A stretch of DNA of 41,043 bases from Bryobacterales bacterium (GTDB taxonomy: Bacteria > Acidobacteriota > Terriglobia > Bryobacterales > Bryobacteraceae). Shown here in pieces: positions 23,356-32,051 of the stretch. Within the stretch, counting starts at the first letter, position 1, and every line of letters begins with the position of its first letter. The stretch is from positions 1 to 41,043 of the forward strand of contig JAEUQG010000521.1 in the NCBI GenBank assembly GCA_016789755.1. Direction: 5' to 3'. The translations under genes and the position numbers were made by a program. The notes under the pieces were generated by a model. The model was not told the origin of the DNA and ran no database searches. It saw only the letters and a list, made by a program, of their open reading frames with translations.

Positions 23356-24558
23356 TCAGTGCTTGCGCCACTGGACGGCGGCGCGAAGGTCGGCGACACC
23401 GGCCAGATCCTTGACTCCGGCAACCGTGAAGGATAGCGCGTCGTCCAGCCAATCCTGGCTTTGCCCGCTCGCGTGCTGCAGGGCGACCGTGATCGTGTAC
23501 TCCTGGCGCACCAGCCAGCAATCGAAGCGGAAGTCCAGTTCCAGCAGGTCGCCCGCTTGAAACGAACCAAGCGAGAGGCCCTCGGCACGGGTGTTGGTGC
23601 CGTAGACATCGATGCCCAGCCGGTTGCGGATGAGGAGCCCCGCGATAGGTTCGCTGGACGGTTGTTGAAAACGGGCGCGGATGCGCACGGTGGCGGATTG
23701 GCCGTGTTCCAGGATGGCGGCCGGGGTGGCATTGGCGTCGAGAAGTTCCACGCTTTCGATCTGGGACGTTCGGTCGCCGTGCCGGAAACTGCAGTTGAGT
23801 GCTTTCTGCCGGCCGGTGGGAAATGCGGCGCGCTGGCGCTCGTGCACCAGACCGACGTAACGGTTGACGACATCGTTAGGCGCGCCGTGCGCTTCCACCT
23901 TGCCGTTGAGCAGGAAGACGGCCCGATTGGAGAGCCGCTTCACCAGGCCAAGATCGTGCGATACAAACAGCGTTGTCACGCCCCGCGTTTTTAGTTCCTC
24001 GAATTTCTGAATGCAGCGGGCCGAGAAGATCGCGTCCCCCACGGAAAGCGCTTCATCCACGATAAGGATCTCCGGGTCGGCGTGGATTGCTGTCGAGAAG
24101 GCGAGGCGCACGTACATGCCGCTCGAGTACTCCTTTACGGGGCGCTGGATGTAGGGGCCGATTTCGGCGAATGCCTCGATTTGCGGAAATGCGCGCTCTA
24201 TTTCTTTCCGCGTGAGTCCCATGATTTCGCCGGAGAGAAAGACATTTTCACGCCCAGTGAACTCGGGATTGAAGCCCGCGCCGAGTTCCAGCAGCGCCGC
24301 GATGCGCCCTTTGCGCAGGACGCGGCCGCGCGTCGGCTGAAGAATGCCCGCGACGATCTGCAGCAACGTCGATTTGCCGGATCCGTTTGGGCCCACCACG
24401 CTGACAATCTCGCCCTTGGCAATGGAAAACGACACGTCGTCGAGAGCCCAGTAATCCTCGTGGCGAGGTGCGGAGGAGAGAGGCAAGGCTTCGATCAGCC
24501 GGTCGAGCGGCCGGCGATAGAGACGATAGAGCTTCGAGACGTGCTGGATTTCAACCAC
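23356..24558 (-). CDS. Polysaccharide ABC exporter ATPase with C-terminal carbohydrate-binding domain (Wzt-like)
   Basis: A 400-aa protein. The N-terminal ATPase (about residues 1-240) has Walker A 'GPNGSGKST' (56-64), signature 'EYSSGMYVRLAF', Walker B 'EILIVDEALSVGD' and H-loop 'VSHD', the pattern of O-antigen, teichoic-acid and capsule exporters. 'LELGAGFNPEFTGRENVFL' is especially diagnostic. The C-terminal 150 residues form a beta-sandwich like the Wzt domain that binds the glycan end. The start is GTG 24558, without a strong ribosome site. The permease partner (Wzm) is not adjacent, so the exporter is incomplete here. It is divergent from the lysine riboswitch operon. Confidence 0.9.
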   Translation of the reverse strand: MVEIQHVSKLYRLYRRPLDRLIEALPLSSAPRHEDYWALDDVSFSIAKGEIVSVVGPNGSGKSTLLQIVAGILQPTRGRVLRKGRIAALLELGAGFNPEFTGRENVFLSGEIMGLTRKEIERAFPQIEAFAEIGPYIQRPVKEYSSGMYVRLAFSTAIHADPEILIVDEALSVGDAIFSARCIQKFEELKTRGVTTLFVSHDLGLVKRLSNRAVFLLNGKVEAHGAPNDVVNRYVGLVHERQRAAFPTGRQKALNCSFRHGDRTSQIESVELLDANATPAAILEHGQSATVRIRARFQQPSSEPIAGLLIRNRLGIDVYGTNTRAEGLSLGSFQAGDLLELDFRFDCWLVRQEYTITVALQHASGQSQDWLDDALSFTVAGVKDLAGVADLRAAVQWRKH

Positions 24559-24599
24559 GTAGAATCGAGTCTACCAATACACTGCGGCGCATGTTTTCG

Positions 24600-24608
24600 T
24601 GGTACACT
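24600..24608 (+). promoter_or_regulatory. Extended -10 promoter of the lysine operon
   Basis: TGG-TACACT (24600-24608) fits the TGn extended -10 form. Transcription would start near 24614-24616, exactly where the P1 stem of the riboswitch begins. No good -35 box is seen about 17 bases upstream, as expected for extended -10 promoters. Confidence 0.5.
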
Positions 24609-24613
24609 CATTA

Positions 24614-24829
24614 TTTCTGGTAGAGGCGCGGCAACCAAGAGTAGCCTGCTGCGGCAGTTCCGGGGCGTTCCGGAACGGCAGGCCAAAGGGGTTGGGTTTC
24701 ACCACACAGGTTCCTTTCGGATCTGTGCCGCCGAGATGGCCGATGCACAGCGACCGGCACGGCTGTTGGGGGTTCGGGCTAAATCCCGGCCACTGTCACT
24801 CGGGAATCCGGGTGGAGCGCTATCGGGAA
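24614..24829 (+). ncRNA. Lysine riboswitch (L-box)
   Basis: The conserved L-box blocks appear in order. These are GGTAGAGGCGCG (24619-24630), then AAGAGTAGCC (24637-24646), then CAAAGGGGTT after the first arm. They are followed by GCCGCCGAGATGGCC, and GGCCACTGTCAC (24788-24798) with GGAGCGCTATC (24814-24824). The P1 helix pairs 24614-24623 with 24820-24829, including G-U pairs. The downstream genes for lysine synthesis agree. High lysine should reduce expression. About 78 bases separate the aptamer from the first ATG. I see no convincing terminator hairpin with a U tract there, so control may be at translation. Confidence 0.93.
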
Positions 24830-24907
24830 GCAGAACCTCGCCTCGCACGCAGTCTCTTCCTGTTACCGCCCTCCTTCCGATTTTCCCTGAAACGAGTATT
24901 GTTATCC

Positions 24908-25912
24908 ATGAAAGTCTTTGCACTCACGCATCGCTTGATTAATATCGAGTCCATTACCGGCAATGAGCTGGCAGTGGGAAAAGAACTGGCGGAGATCCTG
25001 CAGGGTCTTTGCACGCGCTTCAACGGCAAGCTGGAGATCATGGAAGTGGAGCCGAACCGGAACAACGTTCTGGCCACTTTCGGCAATCCGGTGGTGACTT
25101 TCTCCACGCACATGGACACGGTCCCGCCCTACTTCGGCTCGCGCGAGGATGACGAGTTCATCTGGGGGCGCGGTGCATGCGATACGAAAGGCATCATCGC
25201 ATCGATGATTACGGCGGTCGAAGCGCTGCTCGAATCAGGCGTGCGCGGAATCGCTCTCCTCTTCGTCGTCGGCGAAGAGCGCAACAGCGCGGGCGCGTAT
25301 TTCGCCGCCAAGCACCCGCGCGGGTCCAAGTATCTGATCAATGGCGAGCCGACCGAAAACCAACTCGCGCTTGGCTCAAAGGGCGCAATGCGCCTCGAGA
25401 TTGAAGCCTCGGGCCGCATGTCGCATTCCGCGTATCCGGAACTGGGCGACTCGGCGATCGACAAGCTGCTCGATGTGTTGCAGGATATTCGCGCACTGCA
25501 ATTTCCCGTCGATCCCGTGCTCGGCGACAGTACGGTGAACATCGGGACTATCTCCGGCGGGCGGGCGCCGAATGTTGTGCCCGATTACGCCAAAGCAGAA
25601 CTGCTGATTCGTCTAATCGACGATGGCGAGAGTCTCCGCCAAACCATTGACCGCTGTGTCGGCGGGCGCGCCACCGTGCGCGAGTTGCTTCGCATCCCCG
25701 CGCTCCGCTTGAAGAGCTTCGAGGGTTTTCGTACGGCAGTGATGAAGTACACCACGGACATTCCGGCCTTCAACGGTGCCTGGGGCGAGCCCCTGTTGAT
25801 CGGGCCGGGCACGATTCACGTGGCGCATACCAGCGAAGAGCGTGTGCCGAAGCGCGAGCTGGTGGAGGCCGTAGAGATTTATCAGAAGCTGGCGCGGCTG
25901 CTGCTGGCCTGA
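24908..25912 (+). CDS. M20 family metallopeptidase, probable acyl-diaminopimelate deacylase
   Basis: A 334-aa enzyme of the DapE/ArgE/LysK family. Metal ligands are visible: His68 in 'FSTHMDTVPP' (with Asp70), the bridging Asp92 in 'GRGACDTKG', the general base and ligand pair 'VVGEERNS' (Glu123, Glu124), and a C-terminal His in 'TIHVAHTSEERV'. The lid-domain segment 'GRMSHSAYPELGDSAID' is also typical. Being first gene behind a lysine riboswitch and followed by asd, lysC and dapB, it most likely removes a succinyl or acetyl group from an L,L-diaminopimelate precursor. That substrate is inferred from context. ATG 24908 fits the family start, but no ribosome site is obvious. Confidence 0.88.
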   Translation: MKVFALTHRLINIESITGNELAVGKELAEILQGLCTRFNGKLEIMEVEPNRNNVLATFGNPVVTFSTHMDTVPPYFGSREDDEFIWGRGACDTKGIIASMITAVEALLESGVRGIALLFVVGEERNSAGAYFAAKHPRGSKYLINGEPTENQLALGSKGAMRLEIEASGRMSHSAYPELGDSAIDKLLDVLQDIRALQFPVDPVLGDSTVNIGTISGGRAPNVVPDYAKAELLIRLIDDGESLRQTIDRCVGGRATVRELLRIPALRLKSFEGFRTAVMKYTTDIPAFNGAWGEPLLIGPGTIHVAHTSEERVPKRELVEAVEIYQKLARLLLA

Positions 25913-25930
25913 AGGAAATAGGAAAGGATT

Positions 25931-26977
25931 ATGCAACCACAGATCGAAGTTGGAGTCTTAGGCGCCACCGGAATGGTGGGGCAGCACTTTGTTAAGTTCT
26001 TGCAGGGGCACCCTTGGTTCAAACTGACTTGGGTCGGCGCCAGCGACCGCTCGGCCGGTAAGAAATATCGGGAAGCCACTGCCTGGCGGCTGGCCGGCCA
26101 AATGCCGGCAGAAGTGGCGGAACTCACCGTTTCCGATTGCAAGCCTGGAAACGCCCCCAAGCTGGTGTTCTCCGCCACCGATGCATCGGTGGCGACCGAG
26201 ATCGAGCAGGCCTTTGCGAATGCGGGTCACACAGTTGTCTCCAACTCGCGCAATCACCGTATGGATGCGGATGTCCCGCTCCTCGTGCCGGAACTGAACG
26301 CGGATCACTTGGGAATTCTGCCGGCGCAGCGCGCCAAGCGCGGTTGGAGCGGAGCCATTGTCACCAACCCGAACTGTTCGACCATTGTCCTCACCATGGC
26401 GCTAGGGCCGCTGAAGCAATTCGGCATCCAGCGTGTGCTGGTGACGACGATGCAGGCCATTTCGGGCGCCGGATATCCCGGCGTGCCTTCGATGGACATC
26501 ACGGCGAACGTGGTCCCCTACATCGGCGGCGAAGAAGAGAAAATGCAGATCGAAACGCAAAAGATCCTGGGAGATTTCACTGGCGGCGAGTTGCGCGCTC
26601 TCGAAGCCAAAGTGAGTGCGCACTGCAATCGCGTGCCGGTCGTGGATGGCCACCTGGCGGCTACTTCGGTGGAGTTTTCATCCAAGGTGAAGGCGGAAGA
26701 TCTCATTGCCGCCTTCGATACCTTCACGGCCATGCCGCAGCAGTTGAATTTGCCCAGCGCCCCGAAACGGCCGGTGATTTACATGCCGGCCGCCGATCGC
26801 CCGCAGCCTCGCCGCGATGCCGAACGCGAAAACGGCATGGCGTGCTTCGTCGGACGTGTGCGCGAATGCCCTGTGTTCGATTTCAAGTTCATCGCACTGG
26901 GACACAACACTGTGCGCGGCGCGGCCGGCGCGGCCGTGCTCAACGCGGAGTTGATGCAGGCTCAGGGACTGCTATAG
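25931..26977 (+). CDS. asd: Aspartate-semialdehyde dehydrogenase
   Basis: This enzyme converts aspartyl phosphate to aspartate semialdehyde with NADPH, the branch-point step for lysine, threonine and methionine. The 348-aa sequence has the dinucleotide motif 'GVLGATGMVGQHFV'. The catalytic Cys149 lies in 'TNPNCSTIVL', and 'AHCNRVPVVDGH' holds the substrate Arg and catalytic His. Sequence style ('SGAGYPGVPSMDI', 'GGEEEKMQIET') matches the archaeal/fungal-type branch rather than the E. coli type. GGAAAGG lies just before the ATG. It follows the M20 gene by 18 bases and precedes lysC by 22 bases, so all are one transcript. Confidence 0.96.
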   Translation: MQPQIEVGVLGATGMVGQHFVKFLQGHPWFKLTWVGASDRSAGKKYREATAWRLAGQMPAEVAELTVSDCKPGNAPKLVFSATDASVATEIEQAFANAGHTVVSNSRNHRMDADVPLLVPELNADHLGILPAQRAKRGWSGAIVTNPNCSTIVLTMALGPLKQFGIQRVLVTTMQAISGAGYPGVPSMDITANVVPYIGGEEEKMQIETQKILGDFTGGELRALEAKVSAHCNRVPVVDGHLAATSVEFSSKVKAEDLIAAFDTFTAMPQQLNLPSAPKRPVIYMPAADRPQPRRDAERENGMACFVGRVRECPVFDFKFIALGHNTVRGAAGAAVLNAELMQAQGLL

Positions 26978-26999
26978 GCCGTTAGAGGAGATACGCGAA

Positions 27000-28370
27000 A
27001 TGATCGTCATGAAGTTTGGCGGCAGCTCCGTGGAGTCCGCCACAGCGATCGCGCGCGTTGCCACAATTGTCCAGGCTCGCGTAGACCGCCGCCCCGTGGT
27101 GGTGGTCTCCGCGATGGGCAAGACCACCAATCGCCTGCTGGCGATGGCGCGCTCTGCCGCCGACGGGCAGCAGAGTGAGGCAATGCGCCAACTGGAGGAG
27201 TTGAAGGAATACCACCGCCTGGAGGCGAGTCAAATCGTCCGGGATGAGGACAAGGCTGAACTCGCCGCGCTGCTCGACGGGCATTTCGATGAGCTGGCGC
27301 AAATGGTGGCGGAGATCGCCGAAGTGGAAGAGTTCTCCCCGCGCATGGTGGATGCCGTGTCCAGCATGGGCGAACGTCTTTCCTCGCGCATCGTCACACT
27401 CGGTTTTCGCCATGCCGGAATGGACGCGGCGCATGTCGATTCGCGCTCTGTGCTGATCACCGACACTCGCCACACGCAAGCTTCGCCGTTGTTTCCGCGA
27501 ACCTATGCACGGATGCGGGACGTCGTCGCGCCGCTTGCGGCGAAGCAGGTTGTGGTCATGGGCGGCTTCATCGGATCGATGCAGGATGGCGCCACTACGA
27601 CGCTGGGCCGCGGCGGGTCCGATTACTCGGCATCGATCGTAGGCGCCGGCATCGGCGCTGAAGAAATCCAGATCTGGACGGATGTGGATGGCATGCTCAC
27701 CTGCGATCCGCGCATTGTGCCGGGCGGGTACCGCATCAAGACGATCTCCTTTGCCGAAGCGGCCGAACTGGCGTATTTCGGAGCCAAGGTCCTTCATCCC
27801 GCCACCGTGTTGCCGGCCGTCGAAAAGAACATTCCCGTGCTCGTGTTGAACTCGCGCAATCCGGAAGTGAGTGGGACCCGCATCGTGAAAGAGACCGTGC
27901 CGTGCCGCAACGTGATCAAGTCGATCGCCTGCAAAACCGGCATCACAGTAGTCAAGGTGCAGTCGCTGCGGATGTTGATGGCGCATGGCTTCCTCCATCG
28001 GATCTTCGAAGTCTTCGACCGCTTCCAGACTCCGGTGGACATGGTGACCACCTCCGAGGTGAGTGTGTCGCTGACCATCGACAACGATCGCAATCTGGAT
28101 GAGATTCGCGAAGAACTGACCAGAATTGCCGAAGTGGAGGTGGAGCGCGATCGGGCGATTGTCTCCGTAGTCGGAGACAATGTGCGCGGGACACCGGGGA
28201 TTGGAGCCCGTATCTTCCGGTCGCTGGCCGGCATCAATGTCTTGATGGTGTCGCAAGGCGCTTCTCAGTTGAACTTCAGTTTCGTCATCGATGGCACCGA
28301 AGTGCGGCCGGCAATGCAGTCGCTGCATGCGGAGTTCTTTTCCACGCTCGATCCGGAGGTGTTTGCGTAA
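27000..28370 (+). CDS. lysC: Aspartate kinase, monofunctional with ACT domains
   Basis: It phosphorylates aspartate, the first step of the pathway. The 456-aa protein has 'VMKFGGSSVESA' at the N-terminus, 'GRGGSDYSASIVGAGIGAEE' in the nucleotide/substrate region, and 'TDVDGMLTCDPRIVPG'. About 150 C-terminal residues form two ACT domains ('ITVVKVQSLRMLMAHGFL' and 'AIVSVVGDNVRGTPGIGARI'), the usual allosteric site for lysine or threonine. There is no homoserine dehydrogenase domain, so it resembles LysC (aspartokinase III type). GAGGAG precedes the ATG. The stop overlaps the dapB start (TAATG). Lysine control may thus act both by riboswitch and by ACT feedback. Confidence 0.96.
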   Translation: MIVMKFGGSSVESATAIARVATIVQARVDRRPVVVVSAMGKTTNRLLAMARSAADGQQSEAMRQLEELKEYHRLEASQIVRDEDKAELAALLDGHFDELAQMVAEIAEVEEFSPRMVDAVSSMGERLSSRIVTLGFRHAGMDAAHVDSRSVLITDTRHTQASPLFPRTYARMRDVVAPLAAKQVVVMGGFIGSMQDGATTTLGRGGSDYSASIVGAGIGAEEIQIWTDVDGMLTCDPRIVPGGYRIKTISFAEAAELAYFGAKVLHPATVLPAVEKNIPVLVLNSRNPEVSGTRIVKETVPCRNVIKSIACKTGITVVKVQSLRMLMAHGFLHRIFEVFDRFQTPVDMVTTSEVSVSLTIDNDRNLDEIREELTRIAEVEVERDRAIVSVVGDNVRGTPGIGARIFRSLAGINVLMVSQGASQLNFSFVIDGTEVRPAMQSLHAEFFSTLDPEVFA

Positions 28371-29068
28371 TGGCCAAACTCGCGCTGGTTGGCTACGGGA
28401 AGATGGGCAAGATGATCGACTCGCTCTCGGCGGAGTATGGTTTCGAGACCGTGCTGCGTCTGGATGAATTCAATAACGCCGGCGGCGCTGCAATGACCGC
28501 GGAGCATTTCGCGGGCGTGGACGTGGCGATTGAGTTTACGACGCCGCACACAGCCGTGGAGAATATCGGGCGGCTTGCGGGCTTGGGCGTATCCACCGTC
28601 GTAGGGACAACTGGCTGGACGGCGCAGTTGGATCATGTTCGCGATGTCGTGTCGAAGGCCGGCATCGGGCTCGTGTGGAGCCCCAATTTTTCCATCGGCG
28701 TCAACGTCTTCAATCGCGTCGTTGCTGAGGCGGCCCGGTTGTTGGCGAATGAACCTTCCTATGGCGCCTGGGCTTGGGAGATTCATCACAACACGAAAAA
28801 AGACGCCCCTTCGGGAACGCTGCTGCAACTGGTGGACCGGATGAAGTCGGCGGGTTACACCCGGCCCATCGATGCGTCCTCCAATCGCGCCGGCGCGCAC
28901 CCCGGAACGCACGAAATCGGATTCGACTCAGCGGCCGATACCATTACTCTTCGCCATGCGGCACGCAGCAGAGAGGGCTTCGCGCGCGGCAGCTTGAAGG
29001 CGGCGCAGTGGCTGGTGGAAACGCGAAAAAAGGGCTGCTTCGATTTCACCGAAGTCCTCTTCGGCTGA
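28370..29068 (+). CDS. dapB: 4-hydroxy-tetrahydrodipicolinate reductase
   Basis: It reduces the dipicolinate intermediate with NAD(P)H in diaminopimelate/lysine synthesis. The 232-aa protein has the Rossmann motif 'LVGYGKMGKMI', the linker 'GTTGW', and 'SPNFSIGVNVF'. The catalytic segment 'EIHHNTKKDAPSGT' contains the conserved His-His and Lys. It is shorter than E. coli DapB (273 aa), as in many non-proteobacterial forms. The ATG shares a base with the lysC stop codon. dapA, which makes the substrate, is not in this operon. A thiolase gene begins 21 bases after the stop. Confidence 0.95.
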   Translation: MAKLALVGYGKMGKMIDSLSAEYGFETVLRLDEFNNAGGAAMTAEHFAGVDVAIEFTTPHTAVENIGRLAGLGVSTVVGTTGWTAQLDHVRDVVSKAGIGLVWSPNFSIGVNVFNRVVAEAARLLANEPSYGAWAWEIHHNTKKDAPSGTLLQLVDRMKSAGYTRPIDASSNRAGAHPGTHEIGFDSAADTITLRHAARSREGFARGSLKAAQWLVETRKKGCFDFTEVLFG

Positions 29069-29089
29069 GCCTCTCGGTATCATGTAGGA

Positions 29090-30271
29090 ATGCAAGAAGC
29101 CGTCATTATCGACTGCCTGCGCACGGCGGTCGGCAAGTCCGGACGTGGAACATTACGCAACACACGGCCCGATGACATGGGCGCCGCCGTGGTCCGGGCG
29201 CTATTGGAAAAATTTCCGCAAGTTCCCAAAGATGAAATCGACGATGTGATCGTCGGCTGCGCCATGCCCGAAGGCGAGTCTGGGATGAACATGGCCCGCG
29301 CCATTGCCTTACGCGCAGGGCTGCCCGATTCGGTTCCGGCGATGACCATCAATCGCTTTTGCTCCTCAGGCCTGCAGTCGATCGCGATGGCGGCTGACCG
29401 CATTCGTTCCGGCGCGGCCGAGATCATTGTCGCGGGCGGCGCCGAATCGATGAGCATGATCCCCATGACCGGCGTGAAGTTCGCTCCGAATCCCTGGTTT
29501 GTCGATCACCGGCCGGAGTTGTATATGGGCATGGGGCTCACCGCCGAGCAGCTCTACCAGAAGTACGGTGTGCGCCGCGAGGATCAGGATGCGTTCGCTT
29601 ATCGAAGCCATCGGAATGCCCTGCGGGCGCAGGCCGAAGGCAGGTTCGATGGCGAGATTGTGCCTCTCGAAGTGAGCGCGACAACGCTGGGCGCCAATGG
29701 CAAGCCGGCCACCAGGACGTCGGTGTTTGCAAAGGACGAAGGACCGCGGGCGGACACATCGATGGAGGCGCTGGCAAAGCTCCGCGCCGTCTTTGCGGCC
29801 GATGGAACGGTCACCGCGGGCAATTCGTCCCAAACCAGCGACGGCGCGGCGGCCGCCATTGTCATGTCGGAGCGCAAGGCCCGCGAGTTGGGGTTGAAAC
29901 CGGCAGCTCGATTTGCAGGGTTTGCCGTAGGCGGAGTGCCTCCCCAAATCATGGGCATCGGCCCCGTGGTGGCCATTCCGAAGGTGCTGCGCCAGACGGG
30001 CCTGAAATTGGCCGACATCGAATTGACGGAGCTAAACGAGGCTTTCGCCGTTCAGGCACTGGCTGTGATTCGTGAATCCGGATTGGACCCGGAAACCGTA
30101 AATGTCAATGGCGGCGCGATTGCCCTGGGCCATCCGCTGGGTTGCACCGGAGCGAAACTGACGGCGACTCTGCTCGGCGAAATGCGGCGGCGCCAGGCGA
30201 AGTACGGCATGGTAACGATGTGCGTCGGCGGCGGTCAGGGCGCGGCCGGAATTTTCGAGCGGCTCAATTAG
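29090..30271 (+). CDS. Acetyl-CoA C-acyltransferase (thiolase)
   Basis: A 393-aa thiolase that cleaves 3-ketoacyl-CoA or condenses two acyl-CoA units. The nucleophile Cys91 is in '[12 protein letters not shown]'. The C-terminal catalytic His lies in '[17 protein letters not shown]', and the second Cys in '[12 protein letters not shown]'. The '[11 protein letters not shown]' loop is intact. Together with the acyl-CoA dehydrogenase 10 bases downstream this looks like a beta-oxidation pair. It lies 21 bases after dapB on the same strand with no terminator seen, so co-transcription with the lysine genes is possible. AGGA sits almost against the ATG, which is a poor spacing. Confidence 0.94.
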   Translation: MQEAVIIDCLRTAVGKSGRGTLRNTRPDDMGAAVVRALLEKFPQVPKDEIDDVIVGCAMPEGESGMNMARAIALRAGLPDSVPAMTINRFCSSGLQSIAMAADRIRSGAAEIIVAGGAESMSMIPMTGVKFAPNPWFVDHRPELYMGMGLTAEQLYQKYGVRREDQDAFAYRSHRNALRAQAEGRFDGEIVPLEVSATTLGANGKPATRTSVFAKDEGPRADTSMEALAKLRAVFAADGTVTAGNSSQTSDGAAAAIVMSERKARELGLKPAARFAGFAVGGVPPQIMGIGPVVAIPKVLRQTGLKLADIELTELNEAFAVQALAVIRESGLDPETVNVNGGAIALGHPLGCTGAKLTATLLGEMRRRQAKYGMVTMCVGGGQGAAGIFERLN

Positions 30272-30281
30272 GAAGGACAAT

Positions 30282-32051
30282 ATGGCAACCACGTCGATGG
30301 CGCTTCCCAAGACGAAGGGCGGTGCGTTCCTGCTGGAATCGCGCCTGCCCGAGGAGATCTACACTCCCGAAGACTTCACCGATGAGCATCTGGCCATCGC
30401 TCGCACGGCCGATGAATTCTGGGCCAAAGAGATTCTTCCGAATGTCGAGAAGATCCAGCATCAGGAGCCTGGCGTGGCCCAGGCGGTCTTGCGCAAGTCC
30501 GCCGAACTCGGGTTGACCGCGGTCGTTCTTCCCGAACAGTACGGCGGGATGGAATTGGATCTGACTTCGATGATGATTGTCGCCGAGCGGCTCTCGCGCG
30601 ATGGATCGTACTCCGCCTGGCACGGCGCCCATACGGGAATCGGTACGCTGCCCTTGTTGTTCTACGGAACGGACGAACAGAAAAAACGCTATCTGCCCCG
30701 GCTTGCCAGCGCGGAATTGATTGCAGCCTATTGCTTGAGTGAGCCGCAGGCTGGCTCGGATGCCCTGGCCATGAAAACTCGCGCCGACCTGAGCGCGGAC
30801 GGGACGCACTACGTCCTCAACGGGCAGAAAATGTGGATCACCAACGGCGGGCATGCCGATCTCTACACGATCTTCGCCAAGGTCGGTGGGGAGAAAGTGA
30901 CAGCCTTTCTCGTGGAGCGTGCATGGGCAGGCGTCAAGCCCGGCGCCGAAGAGAAGAAGATGGGCATCAAGGGCTCATCGACCACTCCCATCTATCTGGA
31001 CAACGTCAAAGTGCCGGTGGAGAACGTGCTGGGCGAGGTCGGCAAAGGACATCACATCGCCTTCAACATCCTTAACATGGGCCGTTTCAAGCTGGGCCCG
31101 TTTGCGACCGGCGGCGCCAAGAGCGTCCTCCAGGCCTGTTTGAAGTATGCCAAGGAGCGCAAGGCATTCGGCAAGCCCATCGGCGACTTCGGAATGATCC
31201 AGCACAAACTCGCCGAGATGGCCATCCGCATCTACGCCGTCGAGACGATGAGCTATCGCGTCGTGGGCATGATTCAGGCCGCGCTCGGCGAATTCTCCTG
31301 GTCTGAGCCCGATGCCTCCCAGCGCCTGCTGAAGGCCGTCGAGGAGTTCGCCATGGAATGCTCCTACATGAAGGTCTCCGGGTCGGAGATGTTGGATTAC
31401 GTCGTGGATGAAGGCGTGCAAATCCACGGAGGCTACGGGTATCACCAGGATTATATGGTGGAGCGGGCCTACCGCGATTCGCGCATCAATCGCATCTTCG
31501 AAGGCACCAGTGAAATCAACCGCATGTTGGCCACTGGCATGCTCTTGAAGCGCGCGCAGAAGGGCCTGCTGCCGCTGGTGGAGGCCGTGAAGAAGGTGCA
31601 AGCCGAAGTGTTAGCCGGGCCTGCCTTGGGCGCCACGCTCGACGATGCCACGCTGGTGAGCAACGCCAAGAAGGTGGCGTTGCTTTGTTTGGGCGTCGCC
31701 TATCAGACCTACTTGAAGGAACTGGATCAGCAGCAGGAGATTCTTGCCGGCATCACGGACATCGGAATGAGCGCCTTCGCAATGGAGTCGGTCTATCTGC
31801 GGACGAAGAAGTTGCAGGCCATGGGAAAGGGCGAACTGGCCGCCGGGATGAAGGCGGTGTTTCTCCCATCGGCGATCGAGACGATCGAGAAAGCAGCGCG
31901 GTATGTGTTGAGTGCCTCGTCGTCCGGCGATGCGCTCCGCACCAATCTGGCGGTGTTGCGCCGCTTCACGAAGGTGGAACTGGTGAACTCCGTGGCATTG
32001 CGGCGCAAAATAGCGGCGCGATTGCTGGAGGCGGAGCGCTTTCTCGTGTGA
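30282..32051 (+). CDS. Acyl-CoA dehydrogenase (VLCAD-like, with C-terminal extension)
   Basis: A 589-aa FAD enzyme that makes the first oxidation of acyl-CoA. 'YCLSEPQAGSDALAMKTRA' and 'WITNGGHADLYTIFAKV' form the flavin and substrate region. The catalytic base position is Glu407 in 'IFEGTSEINRM', the place used by most acyl-CoA dehydrogenases. About 170 residues follow the core, as in the very-long-chain and ACAD9-like branch, where this part aids membrane or dimer contacts. GGAAGGA before the ATG is a strong ribosome site. It pairs naturally with the preceding thiolase; the missing hydratase and 3-hydroxyacyl-CoA dehydrogenase must be elsewhere. Confidence 0.94.
   Translation: MATTSMALPKTKGGAFLLESRLPEEIYTPEDFTDEHLAIARTADEFWAKEILPNVEKIQHQEPGVAQAVLRKSAELGLTAVVLPEQYGGMELDLTSMMIVAERLSRDGSYSAWHGAHTGIGTLPLLFYGTDEQKKRYLPRLASAELIAAYCLSEPQAGSDALAMKTRADLSADGTHYVLNGQKMWITNGGHADLYTIFAKVGGEKVTAFLVERAWAGVKPGAEEKKMGIKGSSTTPIYLDNVKVPVENVLGEVGKGHHIAFNILNMGRFKLGPFATGGAKSVLQACLKYAKERKAFGKPIGDFGMIQHKLAEMAIRIYAVETMSYRVVGMIQAALGEFSWSEPDASQRLLKAVEEFAMECSYMKVSGSEMLDYVVDEGVQIHGGYGYHQDYMVERAYRDSRINRIFEGTSEINRMLATGMLLKRAQKGLLPLVEAVKKVQAEVLAGPALGATLDDATLVSNAKKVALLCLGVAYQTYLKELDQQQEILAGITDIGMSAFAMESVYLRTKKLQAMGKGELAAGMKAVFLPSAIETIEKAARYVLSASSSGDALRTNLAVLRRFTKVELVNSVALRRKIAARLLEAERFLV

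Noticed and set aside
24600..24840. Cobalamin riboswitch, suggested by CCACTGT and an AGAACCT stretch
   Set aside because: The ordered blocks GGTAGAGGCGCG, AAGAGTAG and GGAGCGCTATC with a matching P1 helix fit the lysine riboswitch, and the downstream genes make lysine. The B12-box resemblance is coincidental.
26982..28328. Minus-strand open frame of 448 codons over lysC
   Set aside because: It is antisense to an intact aspartate kinase and has His/Arg/Asp-rich composition without any domain.
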